Source of the DNA: Azolla caroliniana
Lineage: Eukaryota > Polypodiophyta
Direction of reading: 5' to 3'
NCBI GenBank assembly: GCA_043228905.1
Contig: JBHGNT010000013.1
Location: 8,494,001 to 8,558,000 of the forward strand
Length of the DNA stretch: 64,000 nucleotides
In this document: positions 9,804-21,200 of the stretch, in pieces
Layout: the number at the start of each line of letters is the position of its first letter
Numbering within the stretch: position 1 is the first letter of the stretch
Position numbers and translations under genes: made by a program
The notes under the pieces: model-generated
Seen by the model: only the letters and a program-made list of their open reading frames with translations
The model's database searches: none
What the model was told of the DNA's origin: nothing

Positions 9804-12709
9804 ATGGCCTTGTCCACAAATGTTGTAGTTGCTCCACTGTGCATTCACCCACCTCCATTGTCTGATGGAAAGCTAGATGGAACCAACTACATGACAGGAA
9901 CTCAAACGCTCCTTTCGCACAACGCTCGGCCACAACCGAGCTTAGAATCATACACAGAAAACGGGAAATAAACCACGACACGAAGAAGAAACGAGTGCAC
10001 AGGATGTTTACGTGGAAAACCCAAAGAGGGAAAAAACCACGGCAGCCCACAGGCTGCAAACTATCACTATGCTAGAATGTACAACAGTGAGTTCACGGAG
10101 GCAACGACCTCGTGCTCACGATCCTCGCCACAGGCGGCGGTTACAACAGAGGCAACGACCTCTTTCTCTCTCTCTCTCTCTGTACACTGTTACGCGCTCA
10201 CTCTATTCTTGCACCAACAAGAATGACAACCGCAACTACAAGTTTGCCCTAAGTCATATTTATACTAATATGACTTTTCGGCTATTTACAAATATAGCCT
10301 CGATGGACTCTCAGAAACATATTTACGAATATGTCTCTTCATCCGGTTCTCACTGGGTCTGCACCATCCGGCTCTCCGTAACCGGGTACTCCTCATCCGG
10401 TTCTCACCGGGTCTACACCATCCGGTTCTCACCGGGTCTACACCATCCGGTTCTCCGTAGCCGGGTACTCCTCATCCAGTTCTCACCGGGTCTACACCAT
10501 CCGGTTCTCCGTAGCCGGGTACTCCTCATCCGGTTCTCACCGGGTCTGCACCATCCGGTTTCGGTTCATCGGCATTGTTCTTCTCCCTTCCCATCCGGAG
10601 GGACCTGTCTCCCAACACTACACTCTTTGGAAGTTCAAAATGTCTGCCATTTTGGACTCCTACGAGTTGTTGGAGACAATCATGGGACCCACAGGAGGAG
10701 ACCCTGAGCCCATGGTGACCTTTGACCCTGCACACCCTACCACATCAATCCCTCCAAATGCTGATCTACTTCGAACCTAGAAGAGAAGGAATGTTGATAC
10801 GTTGTGTACCATAGTCACTGGTGTATGTGACTCTGTACTGACATTAGTGCAACATACAACCAGGGTACATGAAGCTTGGAGCATATTGGCCAGCCAGTAT
10901 GAAACCATAAATTATACAAGGATATAGAACCTCGAAAATCAGCTTGTTGCACAGAAGCTCGTTGATGGAGAGAAAGTAGAATCCTTTGTAAAAAGGATTA
11001 AGGATCTTCAAGATCAGCTGGCGGCTGTTGGAGTAGCTGTCTCTCCAGAGGATAAGGCTTGTTGGTGCATTCGAGTACTTCCTTTCAAGTATGATGGCAT
11101 TGTGACAACATTGAACACTCAGGTTCAACCCACTCCTTTAAAATTTGATGAACTAAGTGCAATGCTGCTTGAAGAGGAGCTTCGACTGAAGACAAGAGAA
11201 GGAAGGGAAGATTCGGCATTTGTCTCTAGGACAAAGGGTAAAGGGGCATCGAATTCAAACAATGCGAATAGGATACCAAAGAAGAAGAAGTTCAATGGAT
11301 CATGTTTCTACTGTGACAAGAAGGGTCACACAATCAAGGATTGTCGGAAGAAGATGGCGGATGAGAAGAATGGTTCTAGTAAGACTTCTTGGAGAGAGCC
11401 CGAGTCCGCCAACAATGTCGTAGATGAGCTTGAGTTATGGGTCACAAACGAAGAAGTGTGTTCTTCAGTTGACACTCAAGTTGTCGACGACTCTTGGATT
11501 CTCGATAGTGGAGTGTCCCGACATATGACCAATAATCGTGACTGGTACAGCTCTTGGACACCTCTACAAGAACCCATCAATGTTGTGGTCGGGAACAATG
11601 CTCGATGTCCAGCCAAAGGAACCAGAACTGTCTCCCTCAAAGCAACGACCGACGGGACAAAGCATCTCTCTCAAGTGTTGTACGTGCCAGATCTCAAGAA
11701 GAATCTATTGTCCATTTCTGCACTGACCGACAAGGGCCTTGATGTTCGATTCAAGAAGTCGGGTGAAGAAATAATAGATTCTGATGGCAAGGTTGTAGGA
11801 ATAGGGGTAAGGCGCAACAATCTCTATGAGCTCAGCGCGTTTACGATTTCTATTGACCACAACACAAGTACTAACACAAAGCAATGACATGAGAGATTTG
11901 GGCATCTCAATGTTGGTGTGTTGAAGGAGATGAAGAAGTCGAATATGGTAGTTTGGTTGCCAACCCTATCTGACTTAATTCATGTTTGTGGTGCTTGTAT
12001 GATGGGCAAGCATCAAAGGTTAGCCATTCCAAAAGAGAGTCAAAATCGGACAAAGACTCTACAACTAATACACATTGACCTCTTTGGAAAAATGGTGACT
12101 CTTGCAATGGGCAGATCTCTCTACTATATGCTACTAGTCGACGACTTCAGTAGAAAGATGTGGGTTTACTTCCTTCAGGAGAAGGCTGAAGCTTTTAAAT
12201 CTTCAAAAGATGGCATAAGTTTGTCAAGCGAAAGTCCAAAAAGTTAGTGAAGGAGTTACGCTATGATCGAGGTGGAGAATTCTTATCAATAGAATTCTGT
12301 GAGTATTGCAAAGAGCATGGAATTAAGCGCCAACTTACAATTGACTACACCCCACAACAAAATGGTGTTGTTGAACGTCGAAACCGAACATTTGTCGAGA
12401 TGACTAGGTGTATGTTGAAGGCACAAGCCCTTCCTAAACCATTCTGGGTTGAAGTAGTGAATACAATAGTTTACATCCTCAATCGAAGCTACACAAAGGC
12501 ACTTCAAGGGAAAACACACCAAGAAGCTTATTTAGGCAAGACACCTTTAGTGCTGCACTTCAGAACCTTTGGGTGTACGTGCTACGCACATGTTCCAGAT
12601 GTGAGCAGAAAGAAGTTGGATGCTAAAAGCAAGAGGTGTATCTTTCTTGGATATAGTGAAGAGTCAAAGGCCTATCGACTCTACAATCCAGAGGCAAGTG
12701 ACAGGAATA
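9804..12709 (+). pseudogene. CopJ gag-pol, gag to integrase, interrupted and mutated
   Basis: The start MALSTNVVVAPLCIHP is split at GTNY/TLWKFKM by a solo LTR (9892-10617). Downstream are gag, with a few stops between about 10730 and 10930, and an open block from 11102 with the zinc knuckle CFYCDKKGHTIKDC (near 11308). The protease site DSGVSRHMT lies near 11505, the GAG-pre-integrase block WHERFGHL is broken by a stop at 11885-11887, and integrase follows with LVDDFSRKMW. A frameshift lies near 12243, and the frame resumes with RYDRGGEFLS and QQNGVVERRNR to FLGYSEESKAYRLYNPEASD. CopG cuts it at 12709. RT and RNase H are absent here and would lie beyond the right edge of the window if the nesting is intact. 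Confidence 0.85.
9892..10617 (-). mobile_element. Solo LTR of a CopA-type element inside CopJ gag
   Basis: On the plus strand the ends are TGACAGG...TCCCAACA with a perfect 5-bp duplication CTACA (9887-9891 and 10618-10622). Removing the LTR and one TSD restores the CopJ gag frame (T-N-Y-T-L-W). The 726-bp length reflects a long U3 minisatellite of CCGGTTCTCACCGGGTCTAC-type units at about 10340-10560. The palindrome block with TATAAATA on the minus strand lies at 10252-10334. Its 3' terminus (TGTCA) is shared with the solo LTR at 4056-4704. Confidence 0.92.
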
Positions 12710-13270
12710 TGCGGAATAATCTTCGGCCACAACTGAGACTTAGATCACTTAATGATAATCAAACACAGAAACAAATGGGAAATGGAAGTACACAACACAA
12801 GAGAATGCACAGGATGTTAACGTGGAAAACCCTAAATGGGAAAAACCATAGGAGTTCACAAACTCCAACTATCACTATGTCGAGAGGAATACAACAGGTA
12901 AACACGGACGGAGGCAGCGACCTCGTGCTCAAAATCTTCGCTTGGCGGCGGTTACAACAGAGACTCACTCTGTTTCTCTCTGTTTCTCTCTCTCTCTACT
13001 ACGCTTTGTAGAACAATTACACCAATAACTCTATACAAAATAATGACAACTCAATAATACACTCTGCTATCTTTGCCCTAGGTCATATTTATACTAATAT
13101 GACATTAGGACTATTTACAGATATGGCCCCAATGGGCTCTCAGAAACATATTTCCATATATGTCCCTTCATCCGGTGAGAGCTTCTCACTGGGCCTGCAT
13201 CATCCGGTTCTCACCGGGTCTTCCTTGCCGGGTACTCAACATCCCATCCGGAGGGACCGAAGTCCTAACA
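12710..13270 (-). mobile_element. 3' LTR of CopG (older CopA relative)
   Basis: On the minus strand the LTR begins TGTTAGGACTTCGG next to a polypurine tract (plus strand AACTCCCCCTTCAC at 13271-13284) and ends at TTCCGCA at 12710. It carries the CopA palindromes and the GA-rich leader. The left flank GAATA (12705-12709) is the expected TSD. Confidence 0.88.
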
Positions 13271-15351
13271 AACTCCCCCTTCACTCCAACATGGGATGCC
13301 TCGTTAGTCCGATCCGCTTCCGGCATGCGTCCAGCTTGTCGGGCGTCAGCACCTTGGTCAACATATCTAACCCATTCTCCTTCATGTGGATCTTAGTCAA
13401 CACGAACTCTTGATCTTCCACTCGTTCCCAGATCCAGTGGTACCTCTACTGGATGTGCTTCGTCCTGGAATGATACGCCGCGTTCTTCGCAAGGTGGATG
13501 GCAATTTGACTGTCGCAATAGAGCCGGTATTCCTTTTGCCGGATCACTAGCTCTTCGATGAAGTCCTTCATCCATAGTATTTCCTTGCTGGCTTCCACGG
13601 TTGCCATGTACTCCGCCCGCCTCCGTGGTTGACAACGCAACCGTCTTCTGCAACCTCGACTGCCATGAAACGGCTCCCCCTGCATATGTCATGACATATC
13701 TGGATGTTGACCGACTGGTATCCGCATCAGCCGACATATCCGAATCGGTGAGACCGTCAAGTTGGGGTTTACCAGAGACGAATCAGAGCCACATAGTTGA
13801 GGTGCCATTTAAGTACCGGAGTATCCATTTTACCGCATTTTAGTGCTCCTTGCCGGAATTGCTCATAAACCGGCTCACCACTCCGACTGCGTATCCGATA
13901 TCCGGTCGGGTACACACCATTGCATACATTAAGCTTTCGACGACAGAGGCATATGGTATCTTCATCATATCTGCCTTCTCTGCCTTCGTCTTCGGACTTT
14001 GCTTACCGGATAACCTATAGTTTTCCGGGAGTGTCGATCCGACCGGTTTCGCGTCTGACATGTTGAACCGTTGAAGCACCTTTGTCACGTATTTCTCTTG
14101 TGACAGCCACAATTACTTCTTTGACTAGTCCTGGATGATATGCATCCCAAGTATCTGTCTTGCCGGACCCAAGTCTTTCATTGAGAAGGTCTGGTCTAGA
14201 GCCTTCTTCAACATCTGTATCTTGACTTGGTCTTGTCCGACGATCAACATGTCATCCACGTATAGGAGGAGTATCAAGAAGTTTCCTCCTTCGAACTTCT
14301 TCACAAATACGCAGTGATTGGCCTGCGTCTTGTGGTACCCTTGATCAGTCATGAAGGAGTCGAACCTTCGGTACCATTGCCGTGGAGCTATTTCAAACCG
14401 TAGAGGCTCTTCTTCAACCGGCGAACTAGGTGCTCCTTCCCTTTCTTCACAAATCCCTCCGGTTACTGCATGTAGATCTCCTCTTCGAGGTCGTCGTGAA
14501 GGAACGTTGTCTTCACGTCTAACTGCTCTACCTCAAGGTCCATGCTTGCCGCTATGCTCAGCATCGTTTGGATGGAAGTCATCTTTACTACCGGGGCAAA
14601 TATCTCGTCGAAGTTCACGACCTTCTTCTGATGGAACCCCTTCACCACGATCCTAGCTTTGTATCTTGGGGGGTTGTTGGCATCTCTCGGTTTCAGCTTG
14701 TACACCCACTTGTTTCGGAGTGCCCTCTTTCCTTTCGGCAACTCCACCAATTCATACGTGTGGTTCTCATGCAGGGAATCCATCTCGTCCTACATGGCAC
14801 TCAACCACTTGCGGCTATGGGTGTCATCCTTCGCTTCTTCGAAGCTTTCCGACTCCCCCTCATCAGTCAAAAACACATGCTCTAGATCCGGAAATCTTTG
14901 TGGGGCCCTTCTCTCTCTCAGAGGATATCTCCGTCTTTGACTTTTGGCAACCGGCTCCTCTATTTGTTCTTCATCCGAATCCGATTCGGGGTCTTGGCCG
15001 GTTCCGGTTTTAGCTTCCTCTCCTTCTTCTTCTGCTGGTTCGGTATCCTCACTGTAACCGGCCGGTTCTTCAAGTGTTAACAGGCTCTTAGCGGGGTAGG
15101 TCCGAATCTCATCGAACTAATCCTTACCGGTCGACTCGGAGTTCATTATCTTCTTCTCCGACTCCCAGTCGGCAAGAGTCTTGTCCTCCATGAAGATAAT
15201 ATCTCGACTCCGGAAAACCTTCTCATCGACCGGATCCCGGATCCCACACTCGGTAGCCGAACTCATCATCGCCGTATCCGAGGAATATGCAAGGCCGGGT
15301 CTTTGGATCCAACTTTGCTCGCCAGTCCTTTGCAACATGCACATAAACGAG
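13271..15351 (-). pseudogene. CopG pol remnant: integrase tail, RT and RNase H
   Basis: On the minus strand this matches the CopA polyprotein from VHVAKD (integrase C-terminal side) through the RT block (KARIVVKGFHQKK, LLLYVDDMLIVGQD) to the RNase H CDSQIAIHLAKNAA and the C-terminus. There are many stops and frame changes (for example around 14385, 14463 and 14795), and the catalytic-side motif DLEEEIYMQ is followed by a stop. Gag, protease and most of integrase are missing because the match ends near 15351 at CopF. Confidence 0.85.
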
Positions 15352-15427
15352 ATATACTAAGCCCTAACTCTTTGGACGAGTTCACACTAGGATACAAATT
15401 GGAAGGAGTCGGCCTTTTATGCCAACA
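15352..15427 (-). mobile_element. Truncated 3' LTR start of CopF
   Basis: On the minus strand it starts TGTTGGCATAAAAGG, next to a purine tract (plus strand AACTCCCCC at 15428-15436). Only about 76 bp remain before the match to CopG coding sequence begins, so the junction is a deletion rather than a clean LTR end. The family is not recognised from the LTR. Confidence 0.6.
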
Positions 15428-16015
15428 AACTCCCCCGTAAAAGAACTAGTCTTCCTACATGTACAAGTGTTTGGGGTTATCTCCCCCATAAACCTAGATT
15501 AAAAAATTAATCTAAATTTATATTTACAAGTCAGTCGGCATGTGGCTGAGTTGGGAGAGATGTGTTGAATGTCTAGCCTGGTTTGGCTACTCAATCAGAT
15601 TGACTTGTCTGAGTCAATCGGTTCGACTTACCTTTTGCTCCTCGTTCGACCTTCTTCCATTGGGTCCCTTGTTGCAATCCCATTTTTGTCCTTAGGGCTC
15701 CAAAGCGTTGATCTGAGAGTGGCGTCATCAGGCAATCAACGATGTTTACCTCAGTGTCGATCTTCCGAACTTTGAGCTTCTTCTCAGTTATGATCGCCCA
15801 AGTGTGATGATACCGCACCTCAATATGCTTTGTCTTTGTGTGATAAACAAGATTGTGGATGAGGTGTATTGCGCTCTATGAGTCGCAATAGATGGTTGGG
15901 GCTAGTCGGTCGATTCTGCTTGTAGATGAGAAGTCAGCAGATAGTCGGTATAGCCAGATCGCTTCCTTCGTTGCCTCCCATGCTGCTATATACTCAGCCT
16001 CTGTTGTCGACAGTG
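15428..16015 (-). pseudogene. CopF copia RNase H C-terminus and 3' untranslated segment
   Basis: Minus-strand translation gives STTEAEY near 15985-16005, then HNLVYHTKTKHIEVRYHHTW and ATLRSDINVVD-type tail text ending near 15591, with one internal stop. About 150 bp of noncoding sequence, containing a second TCCCCC motif near 15482, separates the stop from the purine tract at 15428. The CopE LTR inserts at 16016 within the STTEAEY region. Confidence 0.75.
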
Positions 16016-16510
16016 TGCGGAATAGCGCTCAGCCACAACCGAAACTCAAACACTTTATGAAAGAACAAAACAGAAATGGAGGTTTGTACACTTACATAGA
16101 AGAGACGACACAAGATGTTTACGTGGAAAGCCCTAATAGGGAAAAACCACGGGAGCCCATAGACTCCAACTATCACTATACAAGAAAGGAGGTAAACCAG
16201 GAAACTCAGAGGAAACGACCTCGAGCTTTGTATTTTTGCAAACCGACGGCTTCACTTCTCTCTCTCTCTGTACTACTATGATACAACTAAGAACAACAAC
16301 AACACTCACTCTACAAAGTGATTGCCCTAAGTCATATTTACAAATATAGCATTTACAGGCACACCAGAAACATATTTGCAGAGATGTCCCTGGATCCGGT
16401 TCACACCGGATCCATCCAGATATCTTCTGGTCCAGTTTGGTTGCTTCATCCGGTTCGGTTCCTTCCTTCGGCTCGTCCGAATCTCATCCGGAGGGACCGA
16501 ATTCCCAACA
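16016..16510 (-). mobile_element. 3' LTR of CopE (older CopA relative)
   Basis: On the minus strand it starts TGTTGGGAATTCGG beside the purine tract (plus strand AACTCCTCCTTCAC at 16511-16524) and ends TATTCCGCA at 16016, the same terminus as CopG. The palindrome block is partly deleted, leaving CATATTTACAAATATAGC. The flank CAGTG (16011-16015) is the expected TSD. Confidence 0.85.
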
Positions 16511-17579
16511 AACTCCTCCTTCACTCCGGCATGGGATTTCTCGTTAGTCTGATCCATCTCCGGCACATGTCCAGTTTGTCGGCTGACAACAACTTGGTCA
16601 GCATATCTGACCCGTTCTCCTCGGTGTGGATCTTCATGAGCGTGAAGTCTTGGTTTTCTACCTTCTCTCGGAGCTAGTGATATCTTCTCTAGATGTGCTT
16701 GGTCTGAGAATGGTAGGCCGCGTTCTTAGCGAGGTGGATGGCACTTTGGCTGTCGCAGTAGAGTCGATATTCTTCTTGTCGAATCCCTAGCTCTCCGATG
16801 AAGTCCTTCATCCAGATTACTTCCTTGCCAGCTTCCACAACTGCCATGTACTCTGTTTCCGTTGGTGGCAGTGCAATGGACTTCTGCAGCCTCGATTGCC
16901 ACGATACAGCTCCCCTTGCATATGTGATGACATATCTGTAAGTGAACCGGCTTGTATCCGCATTAGCCAACATATCCGGATCCGTATAGCCTTCCAGTTG
17001 AGGTTTACCTGAGCCGAATTGGAGGCACATTGTCGAAGTGCCTTCCAAGTACCAGAGTATCCACTTGACCGTGTTCCAGTGTTCTCTTCCCGGATTGCTC
17101 ATGAATCGGCTGCCTACTCCTACAACATACGCAATATCCGACCGGGTGCAAACCATTGCATACATCAAGCTTCCGATGGGAGAGGCATATGGTATCTTCA
17201 TCATATTTGACTTCTCTACCTTCGTCCTTGGGATCTGTTTTCTGGAGATCTTGCAGTTCACCGGCAGTGTTGACCCAAATAGCTTTGCGTCTGCCATGTT
17301 GAACCTCTGAAGCACCTTTGTCACGTACTTCTCCTATGACAGCCACAACAGCTTCTTCGATTGGTCCCAGATGATGTGCATCCCTAAAATCCATCTTGCT
17401 AGACCCAAATCTTTCATTGAAAAGGTCCAGTCCAGGGCCTTCGTATTTGAATCTTGATTTGGTCTCGTCCGATGATCAACATGTCGTCCACGTACAGAAG
17501 GAGTATTTGGAAGTCTCCTCCATCGAAGTTCTTCACAAATACGCACTGATCGGCTTGCGTCTTGTGGTACCGTTAGTCG
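16511..17579 (-). pseudogene. CopE RNase H and RT, first part (3' side of CopA1)
   Basis: The minus-strand reading matches the CopA polyprotein: RNase H CDSQSAIHLAKNAA near 16720-16770, ETEYMAVVEAGKEVIW, GSLMYAMVCTRSDIAYVVGV and LYVDDM near 17480. Stops and small indels are frequent. It is split by CopA1 at TSD AGTCG (17575-17579) and continues at 23021. Confidence 0.85.
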
Positions 17580-18256
17580 TGTTGGGATTTCGGTCCCTCC
17601 GGATGGGATGTCCGGAGATGAATGACGGCAAGCCCGGTTGCGGTTACGGAACCGGATGATGAAGAGTACCCGGCATGAAGCCGGATGAAGAGTACCCGGA
17701 TACGGATCCGGATGATGAAGACCCCGGTTACGGAGCCGGATGACGAATGTACCCGGAGAGAGATCCGGATGCGGGGACATATTTGTGAATATGTTTGCCA
17801 AGGGCCCTTGAGGCTATATTTGTAAATAGCCCGAAAGTCATATGTGTATAAGTATGACTTAGGGCAAACAGTTTTATGTTGTTGTTGCTCATTTTTCTGT
17901 TTTCCACTGAGAGGAAGCGAAGTGAGAGCAGCCGAGAGAGAGTGAGAGAGAAAGAGGAAGGAAGAGGTCGACGCCTCTGTGTAATACCGCCGCCTGTGGC
18001 GAGGACAACGAGCTCAAGGTCGTCGCCTGTGGCGAGGACAGCGAGCTCAAGGTCGTCGCCTTGCAGCTCGCCATTGTACATTCCCCGCGTATAGTGATAA
18101 TTGGAGTCTTGCACTCCCGTGGTTTTTCCCATTTAGGGTTTTCCACGTAAAACATCCAGTGTACCCTTCTCTTTATTGTTTTCGTGCATTCTTGTATTTC
18201 CCGTTTTCTGTGAGTAGATCCTATTCCTCGGTTGTGGCCGAGCGCTGTCTTCAACA
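17580..18256 (+). repeat. CopA1 5' LTR
   Basis: The ends are TGTTGGGATTTC...TTCAACA. U3 holds CCGGATGA-type minisatellite units and the palindrome block at 17777-17858 with TATAAGTA. The GA-rich R or leader part lies at about 17920-17970. A 33-bp tandem duplication starting CGAGGACAACGAGCTC (about 17999-18064) is absent from the 3' LTR. U5 has the CCGTGG...CCACG stem near 18118-18148. Confidence 0.95.
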
Positions 18257-18259
18257 AAG

Positions 18260-18271
18260 TGGTATCAGAGC
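18260..18271 (+). other. CopA1 primer-binding site
   Basis: TGGTATCAGAGC begins three bases after the LTR end and matches the initiator methionine tRNA 3' end complement exactly. This site primes minus-strand DNA synthesis. Confidence 0.93.
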
Positions 18272-18287
18272 GAGGTTAACACAGAAA

Positions 18288-21200
18288 ATGGAAGGCGGCG
18301 GTAGTGGGCCTTCGGGCATGATGGTGTTGAACTCACAGAACTACGCCGACTGGAAGATAAAGATGGAAGACCTTCTCATCGTCCGAGACCTGTACGAACC
18401 GATCGACAATGCCGAGATACCCAAGGGGGTAATAGAGTCGGAGTGGAAGCTCCTGAACCGGAAAGCCGTAGCGACGATCCGGCAATATGTCGATGTAAGT
18501 GTTCTGCAACATGTCGCGAACGATACGAACGCCTATGAGATGTGGCGGAAGCTGTCGGGCCTCTACGAGAGGAAGAATGCGTTGAACCGGACCTCCCTGA
18601 TGAGGAAGATAGTGAACCTCAAGTACCAGGACGGCGAGAGTATGGTGGAACACGTAAGCACGTTCATGGGATTCGTGAACCAGCTTGCGGCGATCAAGTT
18701 CCCGTTGGAGGATGCAATGCAAGCCATCATCCTGATGTGTACATTGCCGGAAAGCTGGGAGAACTTGGTGGTGACTCTCAGCACCTCCTGCACCGAAGAA
18801 AACTTGTCCCTACAAACGGTAAAGACAAGTATTTTGAACGAAGAAGCGCGTCGGAGAGATAAAGAACCGGCCTCCGATCCGAAGATGCTGCTTACCGAAT
18901 CGGATCGGGGAAGACAACGGAACCGGAGTCCGCAAAGACGGGAGAAGTCGGGGACCCGGTCGCAGTCAAGAGGAAGGCCCACATGCTTCCACTGTGGGAA
19001 GCCGGGGCACTTCCGGAAGAATTGTCGGCATTACCGAAAAGACAACGGAGCCGACGACACCGATTCGAAGAAGTCACCGGAGCGAAACGGCGCATACCGG
19101 GGAGCCACGGACCGGAGAGGTCCGGATCGGCGAGGGCAGGACCGGAAAGGAACGACGGCACTCGCGGCAAGTGAAGAAGAGATAATGCTCATTACCGAAG
19201 AGAGGGAGCTGAACCTTGCCGGTGAAGAGATGACCTGGGTGGTCGATTCCGGAGCGTCGTTCCACCTGACCCCGGAGAAGAAATACTTCTCATCCTACAC
19301 AGCCGGTGAGCACGGCTGTGTCCGGATGGGAAATGAAGGTACATGCCGGATTGCCGGCATAGGAGACGTGTGGCTGACGACATCAACCGGATGCAAGATG
19401 CTGCTGAAGGACGTCCGACACGTTCCGGAGGTTCGATTGAACCTGATTTCGGCCGGGAGGCTAGACGATGAAGGCTACACGGGTAGCATCCGGAACGGTG
19501 TCATGAAGTTCAGCAAAGGGAGCCTGATAGTGGCTCGGGCTCGGAAGGTCAACACACTGTACCTGATGAATTCCCGGCTATGTCCTGAGGAGCTGAACGT
19601 GGCAGCTGACACTGCCGGTGAGCTATGGCACAAGAGACTGTGCCACATGAGCGAGAAGGGGATGAAGAGGCTTGCCGAAGACAACCTGATACCGGTAAAG
19701 CATTTACACTTGGGGAAGTGTACCGACTGTCTGGCCGATAAGCAAAACCGGACCTCCTTCCACTCAAGGCCACCGACGAGACGTAGCGCACCATTGGAGT
19801 TGGTGCACACTGACGTGTGTCAAGTAGAAACGAAGTCACATGGCGGAGCCCAGTACTTCGTGACATTCATTGATGACCACAGCCGGAAGCTGTGGACGGC
19901 ACCGTTGAAGACAAAGGACCAAGTGTTGTGCGTCTTCAAAGAACTCCACGCGAGAGTGGAAAGAGAATCCGGCAAGAAGCTGAAAGCGATACGAGCGGAT
20001 AACGGAGGGGAATACCGGGGGCAGTTCGAGGAGTACTGTCGCTCGAAGGGAATCCGGCTCGAGTTTACTGTGCCGAAGACGCCGGAACTGAACGGGCTGG
20101 CCGAGAGGATGAACCGGACCATAATGGAGAGGGTCCGGAGTATGCTGGCGCATGCGAAATTACCCAAGGGGTTTTGGGCTGAGGCAATGTCGACGGCGAC
20201 GTATGTGATAAATAGATCACCCTCAGTACCTTTGGACGGAGACACGCCGCAGAAAGTGTGGACCGGTAAGGAAGTGTCCTATCGGCATCTGAAGGTGTTC
20301 GGATGTCTCGCGTATGTGCATGTGGCAAAGGACCGGAGAGGAAAGCTAGATCCAAAGACCCGGCCATGCATATTCCTCGGTTACGGCGACGACGAGTTCG
20401 GCTACCGAGTATGGGACCCGGTCGACAAGAAGATGTTCAGGAGTCGAGATATCATCTTCATGGAGGACAAGACGCTCGCCGACTGGGAGTCGGAGAAGAA
20501 GATGAAGAGCTCCAAGTCGACCGGTGAGAATCAACTCTACGAGGAGCAGTCCCGACCGGCAAGGGACCGGTTAGCACTCGAGGATCCGGCCGAAGACGGT
20601 GAAGAAACAGAACCGGCCGAGGAAGATGAAACTGATACCGGAACCGGCCCCGATCCCGAAATGGATTCGGATGAAGAGGAAACGGAGGAGCCGGTTACCG
20701 AAGCTCCGGAACGGAGATATCCTCTAAGAGAGAGAAGGGCCCCCCGGAGATTTCCGGAACCAGAGCACGTGCTGCTAACCGACGAGGGGGAGCCGGAGAG
20801 TTTTGAAGAAGCAAAGCTTGACACCCATAGCCGCAGGTGGTTAAGTGCCATGCAGGAGGAGATGGATTCCCTGCATGAGAACCACACATATGAACTTGTG
20901 GAGTTGCCGAAAGGAAAGCGGGCACTTCGAAACAAGTGGGTGTTCAAGCTGAAACCGGGAGATGCCGAAAACCCCCCGAGATACAAAGCCAGGATCGTGG
21001 TGAAGGGGTTCCAGCAGAAGAAGGGCGTCGACTTCGACGAGATATTTGCCCCGGTAGTGAAGATGACCTCCATCCGGACGGTGCTGAGCATAGCGGCAAG
21101 TATGGACCTCGAGGTAGAACAGATGGACGTGAAGACGGCATTCCTTCACGGTGACCTCGAAGAAGAGATCTACATGTAGCAACTGGAAGGATTCGAGAAG

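Noticed and set aside
10340-10560. CCGGTTCTCACCGGGTC repeats as a satellite or gene
   Set aside because: They are the U3 minisatellite of a CopA-type LTR and lie inside its termini and TSD.
18159-18287. Upstream extension of the CopA1 polyprotein into the LTR
   Set aside because: The frame is open through U5 and the primer site, but those are noncoding signals; the first ATG after them (18288) matches the start in CopA2 and CopA3.
20537-21091. Long open frames antisense to the CopA polyproteins (for example here, 45944-46510, 58643-59092)
   Set aside because: They mirror the GC-rich sense codons, recur in all three CopA copies at the same place, and show no domain, start context or independent conservation. 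Shadow frames.
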